DNA of 64,000 bases from Paenibacillus sp. FSL H8-0048 (GTDB lineage: Bacteria > Bacillota > Bacilli > Paenibacillales > Paenibacillaceae): contig NZ_JBBODF010000001.1 of NCBI RefSeq assembly GCF_038002825.1, positions 806,001 to 870,000 on the forward strand, given 5' to 3'. Below are positions 1 to 7,337 of the stretch, piece by piece (position 1 is the stretch's first letter; each line of letters opens with the position of its first letter). The notes beneath the pieces were generated by a model. The model saw only the letters and a program-made list of their open reading frames with translations. It did not search any database and had not been told where the DNA came from. The translations under genes were made by a program, and so were the position numbers.

Positions 1-195
1 AGGATAGAGGGAGGTTAGGCTCTGCAGATCTTCTGTGGTAAGGGGCGCGGCCGGCTTCTTCAGCTCGATACGAATTGCCTGTTCCAGATTCTTGTCTGAG
101 ATGAGAGCGGCTTCTGCAAATACGGATGGAATAGAAACGAAGCATAGCAGAAAAGCAAGTACAGCGGTGGATGCAAGTTTGATCGTCTTACACAA
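1..195 (-). CDS. N-terminus of secreted leucine-rich-repeat-like protein (partial)
   Basis: The gene runs off the left edge of the window; only 65 codons are visible. The start is a TTG at 195-193, chosen because AAGGAGTG lies about 8 nt upstream and the frame then encodes a clean signal peptide (CKTIKLASTAVLAFLLCF followed by VSIPSVFAEA, cleavage probably after VFA). The mature start, ISDKNLEQAIRIELKK then LTTEDLQSLTSL, resembles the cap of internalin-like LRR proteins, in which a 'D-x-N-L-E-x-A-I-R' helix precedes 'L-T-x-x-D-L-x-x-L-T-x-L'. The LRR assignment is inferred from that short stretch; export is better supported. It is transcribed away from everything else in view. Confidence 0.65.
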   Translation of the reverse strand, partial: MCKTIKLASTAVLAFLLCFVSIPSVFAEAALISDKNLEQAIRIELKKPAAPLTTEDLQSLTSLYP

Positions 196-306
196 AATAA
201 ATTCACTCCTTGAAATGTCATAGTGACTAGATTCGACATTTATCTACCTTTTCCTTTAAAGGAGCATAAGGGAGTACTCTGCAAAGTATTTTTTGCAAGA
301 GGAAAT

Positions 307-492
307 GGTTGGATTTTCTACACTTGCAGATGGACGATTAGGCCATAGTAGGATAGGAGTTGGAAAAAAGGCACTTAATTTTGCATATTTGCTGCTAAGG
401 AGCGAGACTGAAGCTATTTAGTTGTACAATTTCCACTTGCTTCCTCCGTTTCTGCTAAAATCAATAAAAGAAGATACGTTTATCCACCTACT
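307..492. repeat. Dispersed intergenic repeat, family I, copy 1
   Basis: This fills most of the gene-free stretch 196-615. It has four spaced blocks: GTTGGATTTTCTACACTTGC (308-327), AGTTGGAAAAAAGGCACTTA near 358-377, TAGTTGTACAATTTCCACTT near 419-438, and an AAGATACGTTTATCCACC block near 471-488. The same blocks in the same order recur at 43597-43796 and, inverted, at 30636-30829. No open frame or RNA gene is apparent. Function unknown. Confidence 0.6.
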
Positions 493-530
493 TGCTGCCA
501 AGTAACTTCGACAACTAGGTAGACCATACC

Positions 531-557
531 AAAAAGGCACCCCGCTGACGGGGCACC
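531..557 (-). terminator. Rho-independent terminator of the amino-sugar locus
   Basis: Read on the minus strand, GGTGCCCCG and CGGGGTGCC form a 9-bp stem (two G-U pairs) around a TCAG loop, followed by TTTTT. It lies about 60 nt after the FAD oxidoreductase stop codon, so it ends that transcript. Confidence 0.8.
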
Positions 558-615
558 TTATCTTGAATATGTGATTATAGCCGGTTAAGTTAGGGTGGAT
601 TGCAGGAGCATGCGC

Positions 616-2202
616 TTAGGCCTCCAACTCCTCTGTGGTCCAGTGCAGCTGGACGCCGAGTGCAATCAATTGCTGCTGATAAGCCTCCAGATGCTCCGTA
701 TTTCCCCTGACCGCCGATGGTTCGACCTGTTGCCTGATGGCATAAGCCGCAAGGGCTCCCGCCGCTTCGCCGATGTTCCATTCCGTGGGGTGCAGGCGGT
801 AGCAGCCATTCGCAATCTGGGTCATGGATATGTTCTTGCAGGCCGGGAGCAGGTTCTTGACCCTTACCGGGATTAATGCTCCAAGAGGAATCTCATAAGG
901 ATGATTCGGGATATAAAAGGTACGCTGGCTCACTGTCGTGGGATGAAGATCCAGATGATAGCTGCCTACCCCGACGCTGTCCTCATAGCGCTTAGGCCCG
1001 GCCGGTCCGCGCAGCTCCTTGCTTACATCCTGCTCCGCTATCGTGTACAGCCCGCGAATACGCCGGGATTCCCGGATATACGGGGCCTTGGCCAGCCCGT
1101 CCTCCGTGCCGAGCACATCCCCGCGCAGCCGTACACCCGGGTAGCCCTTCCCTCCGTCCAGGCGGGGCGCTTCGGTCTGAAGCCAGTACACAAGTGCGAG
1201 GGTGAGCTGCCGTGCTCCCTCCAGATGCCGCTTCCGCTCCTCCGGCGATACGCCGATAATTGGCCCGGCATAGTAATCGTTCAGAGCCCAGTTTAGCAGA
1301 GTGACTTCTCCGTCATTCAGCGGCTCCGTCCAAATTGCCGGGTCTACGATCCGCCGGTAATCCCACAGGGAGACAATCCCCTGCTCATTCGGGAACATCG
1401 TGAACTGCTTCAGCTTGGTCGTATCGTCAGCATCTGAAGCGTACCAGCTTAAGATCGGATATTGCGAGAACGAGGGGACATATTCGCGCCAGTAATCATA
1501 ACCTCTTGGACGCGGGATTATAAAGTCTCCGCCCGGCACATAGTCCACCGCCGCCACATGGGTGATCGATTGCATGTCGAGCGGGTCCGCGAGTTCTAAT
1601 GCGTGCGGCTCCCCTGTCTCGCTGCGGGCTTCTGCGCCGCTGACATGCTCCACTCCGGCCAGCGGCAGCAGATCGCCGCACTCCGTGGCATCCAGATAGT
1701 AGGCTCCCCTCAGTTTGATCAGGTCACCGCCCGATCCCTGCCGTACAGTCACTCCAGTAACGTAATTCCCTTCAGTATCGGCCGTAACCGGCACCGTATG
1801 ATAGAGCACCTCAATCCGTCCGGTGTTCACATACGAAGCCAGCATCTCCTGCAGAACAGCCAGTGCCACCTTCGGTTCATGTGCCAATCGGCTGACCCAG
1901 CCGTTGCCGGGATTCAGTATAGGGTTGCTCCTGGCAGCTTCCGTAAGCGGATAATTCCGCCTGTAATACTCCCTGACTCTGCTGCGGAACTCCCGGTAAG
2001 CTGCGGTACTGCCCGATTGCTCAATCCAGCGGTGCTCATCCGGCGGCACGGCCTGGGAGGTCAATTGCCCGCCCAGCCAGTCCGTCTCCTCTGTCACAAG
2101 TACGCGCAGCCCTGCCTTGGCTGCGGCCAGTGCCGCCGCCGTTCCTCCAAGGCCGCCGCCGATAATTACAACATCCGAACACTTCTCCTGTTCGCCAGTC
2201 AT
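616..2202 (-). CDS. FAD-dependent oxidoreductase (FAD_oxidored family)
   Basis: The 528-residue protein opens with a Rossmann dinucleotide motif (VVIIGGGLGGTAAALAAAKA, residues about 11-30) and an acidic residue at the end of the second strand (LVTEE), then WLGGQLTSQ, typical of the FAD_oxidored family of soluble flavoproteins that accompany sugar-degradation genes. A second FAD-contacting segment appears as NISMTQIANG with HPTEWNIGEAAGALAAYA near the C-terminus. There is no signal peptide, so it is cytoplasmic. A good RBS (GGAGGAG) precedes the ATG. It is the last gene of the locus, 27 nt after the ROK kinase, and is followed by a terminator. The substrate is unknown; oxidation of a sugar or amino-sugar derivative is a guess from context. 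Confidence 0.85.
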   Translation of the reverse strand: MTGEQEKCSDVVIIGGGLGGTAAALAAAKAGLRVLVTEETDWLGGQLTSQAVPPDEHRWIEQSGSTAAYREFRSRVREYYRRNYPLTEAARSNPILNPGNGWVSRLAHEPKVALAVLQEMLASYVNTGRIEVLYHTVPVTADTEGNYVTGVTVRQGSGGDLIKLRGAYYLDATECGDLLPLAGVEHVSGAEARSETGEPHALELADPLDMQSITHVAAVDYVPGGDFIIPRPRGYDYWREYVPSFSQYPILSWYASDADDTTKLKQFTMFPNEQGIVSLWDYRRIVDPAIWTEPLNDGEVTLLNWALNDYYAGPIIGVSPEERKRHLEGARQLTLALVYWLQTEAPRLDGGKGYPGVRLRGDVLGTEDGLAKAPYIRESRRIRGLYTIAEQDVSKELRGPAGPKRYEDSVGVGSYHLDLHPTTVSQRTFYIPNHPYEIPLGALIPVRVKNLLPACKNISMTQIANGCYRLHPTEWNIGEAAGALAAYAIRQQVEPSAVRGNTEHLEAYQQQLIALGVQLHWTTEELEA

Positions 2203-2229
2203 CTCTCCATCTCCTCCCCGCCGCAGCAG

Positions 2230-3147
2230 TTAGATCTGCCTTGCGCCTTCGGCGCGGCGCAGCCGTTCCAGAGCCAGCCGGGCCGCGCCGAAGCAGCCTG
2301 CCCGGTTGCCCAGCTCCGCTGGCACGATCCGGGCGGCCAGACTGCCGTCCGCCTGCCCGGCCAGCAGCGGCCACCAAACCGCGCGGCTCTGGATGACCCC
2401 GCCGCCGATAATAATCAGCTCGGGGTCTACCGCCGCCCCGATGTTAGCTGCCACCAGCGCCAGGTCCGCTGTGAAGCGCGCAAGCACTGCCAGCGCTGCC
2501 GCGTCGCCCTGCTTCGCCGCCGCCATAATCTCCAGCCCGTGCGCATGCGCACGGCCGGTCTCCTCCAGTGCCAGCCGCAGCAGCGCCTGGCCGGACACAT
2601 ATTGCTCCGCGCAGCCGCGCTTGCCGCAATTACAGGGGCGGCCTCCCGGCACCAGCACGCTGTGCCCCCAGTCGCCACCGCTCCAGGCGGCTCCGCGCAG
2701 CAGCCGGCCTTCCGCCAGATTCGCCCCGCCGACCCCGGTGCCCAGGGTCAGCATGACCAGGCTCGCCCTGCCGCGTCCCGCGCCCAGCCAGGCCTCGCCC
2801 AGCAGCGCCGCGTTGGCATCGTTATCGGCCGCCGCAGGCCGCCCGAAAGCAGCTTCTGCCCACTGCGTAAGCTGCATGCCCTCCCAGCCGGGCAGATTGT
2901 CGGTGGCGTAGACCACCTCGCCCGTATTCGCATTCACCCTGCCCGCCGAACCAATCCCCAGCGCTTCCACGGCAGGATGCTCCGCCAGCAGCTCCTCCAC
3001 CAGACTATGGAGCTGACCGAGAATAACCTCCCGGCCCAGCCGGGCCTCCGTGTCGCGCCCGGCTTCCGCCAGAACCACCCCCGCTTCATCGGTCACAAGC
3101 CCCTTGATGCCTGTCCCCCCGATATCTAAACCAATGACTTGCCGCAT
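2230..3147 (-). CDS. ROK family sugar kinase
   Basis: A 305-residue ROK protein: the phosphate-binding motif LDIGGTGIKGLV is at the N-terminus, DNDANAALLGEAWLGAG near the middle, GHSVLVPGG supplies the ROK histidine, and CNCGKRGCAEQYVSG is the zinc-binding CxCGxxGCxE motif. There is no N-terminal winged helix, so it is a kinase rather than a NagC/XylR-type repressor. The reading frame continues far upstream through the 51-bp repeats, but ATG at 3147 with GGAGGTGG 5 nt upstream is clearly the start, giving the family's normal length. Beside nanE and GH84 the likely substrate is N-acetylmannosamine or N-acetylglucosamine (inference). Confidence 0.9.
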   Translation of the reverse strand: MRQVIGLDIGGTGIKGLVTDEAGVVLAEAGRDTEARLGREVILGQLHSLVEELLAEHPAVEALGIGSAGRVNANTGEVVYATDNLPGWEGMQLTQWAEAAFGRPAAADNDANAALLGEAWLGAGRGRASLVMLTLGTGVGGANLAEGRLLRGAAWSGGDWGHSVLVPGGRPCNCGKRGCAEQYVSGQALLRLALEETGRAHAHGLEIMAAAKQGDAAALAVLARFTADLALVAANIGAAVDPELIIIGGGVIQSRAVWWPLLAGQADGSLAARIVPAELGNRAGCFGAARLALERLRRAEGARQI

Positions 3148-3258
3148 TCGCACCACCTCCACTACTGCGTCTGTACCACACAGAAACGGCGCTGCCATCC
3201 TTGTAGGAAAGGTAACTTTCTGGCGGCATAGAGCATGATCCCTGAGTAACAATACACC

Positions 3259-3739
3259 TGTAATCGGTTTTTCGATTACATCTGGCCGTCCGCCCACTCG
3301 CGAGCGCATTGTAATCGGTTTTCCGATTACATCTGGCCATCTGTCCTCTCGCCAGCGCATTGTAATCGGTTTTCCGATTACATCTGGCCATCTGTCCTCT
3401 CGCCAGCGCATTGTAATCGGTTTTCCGATTACATCTGGCCATCCGCCCACTCGCGAGCGCATTGTAATCGTTTTTTCGATTACATCTGGCCATCTGTCCT
3501 CTCGCCAGCGCATTGTAATCGTTTTTTCGATTACATCTGGCCATCTGTCCTCTCGCGAGCGCCTTGTAATCGGTTTTCCGATTACATCCAGCCATCTGCC
3601 CTCTCGTGAGCGCAATGTAATCGGTTTTCCGATTACATCTGGCCATCTGTCCTCTCGCCAGCGCATTGTAATCGTTTTTTCGATTACATCTGGCCAACGC
3701 GCTGTCCCCGACCCTAATGTGTTCGGTTTTCCGCCTACA
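3259..3739. repeat. Ten-unit tandem array of 51-bp palindromic repeats
   Basis: Nine units begin at 3259, 3310, 3361, 3412, 3463, 3514, 3565, 3616 and 3667, a period of exactly 51 bp. A decayed tenth starts on register at 3718 (arms TGTGTTCGG and CCGCCTACA). Each unit starts with a palindrome: TGTAATCGG, TTTT, CCGATTACA in units 2, 3, 4, 7 and 8; units 5, 6 and 9 have TGTAATCG, TTTTTT, CGATTACA; unit 1 is intermediate. The 29-bp linkers are near-identical (TCTGGCCATC then TGTCCTCTCGCCAGCGCAT), which excludes CRISPR. The array fills the gap between the rpiR stop and the ROK start. From 3740 to 3881 nothing else is recognisable. Confidence 0.95.
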
Positions 3740-3881
3740 CGCCTCTTTCTCACACCCTAACTCAACAGACGAACTCAACGTCCGCTATATCACCAACGCT
3801 GTTCCCTTAACCGGCATGTAATATATAATTCATTTCTCCCAGTCGTTTCATTTCTCCCTACCGTTTCATTTCCCCCGCACC

Positions 3882-4715
3882 CTAATAAATCCGGTCAATA
3901 ACCGCCCGGGCGGTCAGCTCCTTCATCCGCTTGGTCTCTTCGCCATGGAGCTGCTCCAGCCCCTGGCAGAGCAGGTCGATAATGAACAGCTGGGAGACCT
4001 TGGCCCCTACGGAGCCGCCTTCCAGCGGCGATTCCTTCCCGGCTGTCAGCAGCACAATGTCGGCAATTGAAGCAATCGGGGACTTGGCGTAATTAGTCAT
4101 GGCAATGACTTTGGCCCCATTGTGCTTGGCCTTCATAAGCATATCATTCGTATCCAGCGTGCTGCCCGATACACTGATGCCAAAAGCGACATCACCCGGT
4201 CCCATCGTCACCGCCATCATCGCCTGGATGTGGCTGTCGGAGCTGGCTTCGACCCGACGCCCGATCCGCAGGAAGCGGTTCTTGGCATCCAGTGCCGTGA
4301 TCCCTGAAGAACCTACGCCGAAGAACTGGATATGCCGGGCCTGATCCAGAGCCTCTATTGCCTGCTGCAGCTGCTCCCGGTCCAGCATGCCCAGACTGGA
4401 TTGCAGTACACCGACCATCAGGGAATACAGATGGTCGGCGTAATCCCCTTCGCCTGCCCCCTGCTCGCCGTCCGTCAGAGTCTGCCGCTTCGGCAGCCCC
4501 TGTGCGAGCATCAGCTTAAAATCCTGATAGCCCTTGAAGCCGATTTTGCGGCAGAAGCGCATAACGGTAGTCTCGCCCGTTCCGGCAAAATCGGCCAGCT
4601 CAGTCACAGACAAATAGATCAGATTATCCGGATGCTCAAGCACACACCGGGCTACCTTTTGCTCAGCTTTGGTCATGGACGGGTAATACGTGTTGATCCG
4701 GTCATTCATTTCCAT
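3882..4715 (-). CDS. RpiR family transcriptional regulator (HTH + SIS)
   Basis: The 277-residue protein has an N-terminal RpiR helix-turn-helix (MTKAEQKVARCVLEHPDNL, then GETTVMRFCRKIGFKGYQDF, residues about 14-70) and a C-terminal SIS sugar-phosphate domain (FFGVGSSGITALDAKNRFLR; GISVSGSTLDTNDMLMKAK; ITAL/VIAMTN segments). Such regulators sense phosphorylated sugars, fitting a role as the local regulator of the amino-sugar genes, with N-acetylmannosamine-6-P or N-acetylglucosamine-6-P as candidate ligand (inference). Its start overlaps the nanE end by 14 bp, so the two are translationally coupled. The palindromic 51-bp array begins just downstream. Confidence 0.92.
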   Translation of the reverse strand: MEMNDRINTYYPSMTKAEQKVARCVLEHPDNLIYLSVTELADFAGTGETTVMRFCRKIGFKGYQDFKLMLAQGLPKRQTLTDGEQGAGEGDYADHLYSLMVGVLQSSLGMLDREQLQQAIEALDQARHIQFFGVGSSGITALDAKNRFLRIGRRVEASSDSHIQAMMAVTMGPGDVAFGISVSGSTLDTNDMLMKAKHNGAKVIAMTNYAKSPIASIADIVLLTAGKESPLEGGSVGAKVSQLFIIDLLCQGLEQLHGEETKRMKELTARAVIDRIY

Positions 4716-5418
4716 TAAGGTTCATCCTCACTTTTCTCGCCGCTGCTGCGAACGGCCGGGTGATCATCTGCGGCCGGGTAATTGCGGAGCCTACCACCAC
4801 CGCGTAGGCTCCGAGCTCCAGCGCTGCCTCCACTTGGGCGGGCTGGCTGATCCTGCCTTCGGCGATGACCGGAATCTTCAGCCGCCGTGCAGCTTGCTCC
4901 AGCAGCTCCAGATTCGGCCCTTCCTGCTGGCGGGAATACAATGTATATCCCGACAAAGTGGTCGAGACACAGCTGACCCCAAGCGACTCGGCGTATAGCG
5001 CTTCCTCCAGAGTGGAGATATCCGCCATGGACGCTGCCGGGCTTGCCTTCAGCAGGTCTATGATCTGCTCCAGCGTAGAATGCTCCGGCCGGGTCTGCCG
5101 GGTCCCGTCAAAAGCTATAATATCCGCCCCCGCTTCCAGGAGTTCCTCAATCTCTCTAAGCGTAGGGGTAATATAGACGTCCGAATCCGGGTAATTGCGC
5201 TTCACGATGCCGATCACCGGCAGCGCAACCGCCTGCTTGATCGCCCGCACATCTGCTGCCCCGTTCGCCCGGATGGCGATGGCTCCGCCCTCCGCAGCCG
5301 CCACGGCCATCCGGGCCATGATCTCCGGCCCGTGCAGCGGCTCATCCGGCAGTGCCTGGCAGGAGACAATCAGCCCGTGGTGCAGGCTTTCCAGTATATT
5401 TTTGCTCAGGGTCCCCAC
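4702..5418 (-). CDS. nanE: N-acetylmannosamine-6-phosphate 2-epimerase NanE
   Basis: A (beta/alpha)8-barrel of about 238 residues that interconverts ManNAc-6-P and GlcNAc-6-P. Recognisable family segments are GLIVSCQALPDEPLHGPEI (N-terminal strand), GAIAIRANGAADVRAIK, LPVIGIVKRNYPDSDVYITP with its KR, GADIIAFDGTRQTRP, and VIAEGRISQPAQVEAALELG with GAYAVVVGSAITRPQMITR at the phosphate-binding end. The start is uncertain: GTG at 5418 is used, but the purine-rich GAGAGAGGG lies almost on it, and initiation slightly downstream is possible. It heads a nanE-rpiR pair. No nanA (sialate lyase) or nagA/nagB is in view. Confidence 0.93.
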   Translation of the reverse strand: MGTLSKNILESLHHGLIVSCQALPDEPLHGPEIMARMAVAAAEGGAIAIRANGAADVRAIKQAVALPVIGIVKRNYPDSDVYITPTLREIEELLEAGADIIAFDGTRQTRPEHSTLEQIIDLLKASPAASMADISTLEEALYAESLGVSCVSTTLSGYTLYSRQQEGPNLELLEQAARRLKIPVIAEGRISQPAQVEAALELGAYAVVVGSAITRPQMITRPFAAAARKVRMNLNGNE

Positions 5419-5540
5419 CCTCTCTCTCGTATTCTACATCCATTGAACAAGTACAACATCAGAATTTAACAGTAAGAATTACTGTACCCAGCCGCATGCC
5501 AAGGGCTTGCGATGCCCCGTTTAAGGTATACGCGATATGC

Positions 5541-5727
5541 TTAAGTGCATTCTGTACAATTAAATCATCTGATGTTCCGCTTACGATTCGTTTAGTTGTA
5601 TTTTGTACATTTAAAATGCCTGCAGTGCCTGTGTTTTGGCCCATTTGGGAAATTTAGTTGTACAGACTACATTTAGAGGAGTAAATCTATCCATTTCCTT
5701 GTTTTTAATTGCACAGAATACACCTAT
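5541..5727. repeat. Four short palindromic-oriented motifs (family I-related)
   Basis: The gap 5419-5773 holds four copies of a roughly 24-bp motif, two in each orientation. On the minus strand: TTTAATTGTACAGAATGCAC (5565-5546) and TTTAAATGTACAAAATACAA (5615-5596). On the plus strand: TTTAGTTGTACAGACTACAT (5653-5672) and TTTAATTGCACAGAATACAC (5704-5723). The core TTTAGTTGTACA resembles the TTTAGTTGKA blocks of the family I elements. No gene was found in this gap. Confidence 0.55.
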
Positions 5728-5773
5728 CTCTGAATGTTTGCTTCAATTGAAAATGGATAGAGTCAACTCGCCC

Positions 5774-7303
5774 TCACAAGGGCACATACTCTACAGTTAA
5801 GCCCACCTCGAACATCCGGTTCCAAGGCATATAGCAATCGGTAATCTTCACGCTCCCCGATGGACTGTCAATCCGGCCAGCCAGCTCCTCACTCAGCCGT
5901 TCCTGTACTCGGGCAGCCACGCGCCCGCGCGGTCCGTCCAGCTCATATTTGCCATAGCCCATCTCCTGCACAGGGCCATCACTAAGCTCTCCGCGCACTA
6001 CCGAACAATAGCATACATCTTCGGCATAGCGGAGCGCCAGGAAATCCAGATGGCCAGTTGTACGTCCGTAGATCAGATAGAACATCGCCTGCGAGATTAC
6101 GGTTCCCAGCGAGTTGGAGCTGGTATTCCAGGCGGCGTATCCGGCCAGGTCGAACAGCAGGTTCTTTTGCCGCAGCATCTTAACCAGCTTCTGGTCACCG
6201 CCATTGGCATACCCGACATCTGCTACAGCCACCGGTATCTTCCGTTCACGAAGCAGATGCTCCCCGTACTCCACCAGCTCCATCAGATTCCGGTAGATAT
6301 CATAGCTGAAGTAAGCATGATGCTGCGACACCGCCTCCGCCATCGTCTCCCCCGGTGTACTGACCAGCAGAACCAGATCTGCCTCCGCAGCACTGGATGC
6401 AATCAGCCCCCCAGCCGCCAGAATCTGATACTTCAATGTCTCATAGAAAAAGCGGTCCTCGAACAGCGGCGTCACAAACGCCCCCTGCACAGCAGACAAG
6501 CGCGGGTACACTAGCGGCCTCCGCCCTTCGGCCATGTTCAGCATTCGGGCGAGCAGTGTGCAGCCCACCTCGTCTGCTCCAGGATACATATAGACCTTAA
6601 GCTCCAGATCAAGCGCCGTAATCCGTGCCCGTACCTTCTCCTGATCCTTGGCGGTATGCCCGTACGGGGCCGAATCATCCTGCGGCACAATCATGAAGTC
6701 GATTACTCCGTCACTCACCAGCTCCAGCGCCTGCTTGTTGGCTTCTATATTAATCGCCCGGCGGCCAAGATAATCCTGCAGCACCTCTGCCGGGAGCCGG
6801 AGATCGATATCAGCCAGCTCGCGAATCTCTTCATCCGTGGCAATGCCCAGCTCCAGCCGGTGGCCGGTACAGCCTTTGCGGAAGATATCCCGGCCCCAGT
6901 CGGCATAATAATCGGGCTCCTCATCCGAGAGGGAGTACTGCGGACAACGCATAATGAGCTGGAACGCATACAGCTTCAGCTGCGGATAACGCCGCCGGAT
7001 CTCCCGCAGCCGCTCCAGGCGTGCCGCCAGCACTTCAAGCTCCAGCTGGTGCAGCCGCGAGGGAATGATACCGCCGTAGAGCAGCGTATCCAGCGCGACC
7101 ACCGCACCTTCCGCACCTTCACAGGCAGCCTCAAACCAGGACCACAGCTGCTCAACATCACCCGGACGTTTCTTCAGGCCCATAATCCCGGCGGGCGGAC
7201 GCTCTACCGTATAATCTGTTCCCTGAGCCAGCAGATACGGGAATTCATAATTGCAGGGCCGCTCATCGAGCGGAACCAGAATCAGCTTATGAAGCTTAGT
7301 CAT
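5774..7303 (-). CDS. DUF4127 family protein
   Basis: The 509-residue protein starts LILVPLDERPCNYEFPYLLA, the hallmark N-terminus of DUF4127, followed by GAVVALDTLLYGGIIPSRLH, IMRCPQYSLSDEEPDYYADW, DFMIVPQDDSAPYGHTAKDQ, VYMYPGADEVGCTLLARMLN and AVADVGYANGGDQKLVKML. The biochemical function of the family is unknown to me. Conserved Asp, Arg, His and Glu residues in these motifs look like an enzyme active site with acidic and sugar-type ligands (inference). RBS GGAGGACAG precedes the ATG. It lies 34 nt after GH84, so it belongs to the hexosaminidase operon and probably acts on the same glycan or its breakdown product. No signal peptide: cytoplasmic. Confidence 0.85.
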   Translation of the reverse strand: MTKLHKLILVPLDERPCNYEFPYLLAQGTDYTVERPPAGIMGLKKRPGDVEQLWSWFEAACEGAEGAVVALDTLLYGGIIPSRLHQLELEVLAARLERLREIRRRYPQLKLYAFQLIMRCPQYSLSDEEPDYYADWGRDIFRKGCTGHRLELGIATDEEIRELADIDLRLPAEVLQDYLGRRAINIEANKQALELVSDGVIDFMIVPQDDSAPYGHTAKDQEKVRARITALDLELKVYMYPGADEVGCTLLARMLNMAEGRRPLVYPRLSAVQGAFVTPLFEDRFFYETLKYQILAAGGLIASSAAEADLVLLVSTPGETMAEAVSQHHAYFSYDIYRNLMELVEYGEHLLRERKIPVAVADVGYANGGDQKLVKMLRQKNLLFDLAGYAAWNTSSNSLGTVISQAMFYLIYGRTTGHLDFLALRYAEDVCYCSVVRGELSDGPVQEMGYGKYELDGPRGRVAARVQERLSEELAGRIDSPSGSVKITDCYMPWNRMFEVGLTVEYVPL

Positions 7304-7337
7304 GTCTGTCCTCCTCCTTTGTCGCTTCCTTCAAATC

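Noticed and set aside
1603..3129. Long plus-strand open frame opposite the FAD oxidoreductase and ROK genes
   Set aside because: Antisense shadow: composition rich in Pro, Gln, Arg, no domain, no RBS, while both opposite genes are unmistakable.
3259..3739. CRISPR array
   Set aside because: The spacing sequences are near-identical between units and no cas gene is present.
2230..3753. A 507-residue reading of the ROK gene with an N-terminal MRWREDRWPDVIGKPIT repeat
   Set aside because: The extra 200 residues are translation of the 51-bp noncoding array, open only because 51 is divisible by three; the ROK start at 3147 has its own RBS and the family's normal length.
3086..3778. A repeat protein with ARCNRKTDYNAL units on the minus strand
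   Set aside because: It is another frame of the same tandem array, without an RBS, and overlaps the ROK gene start.
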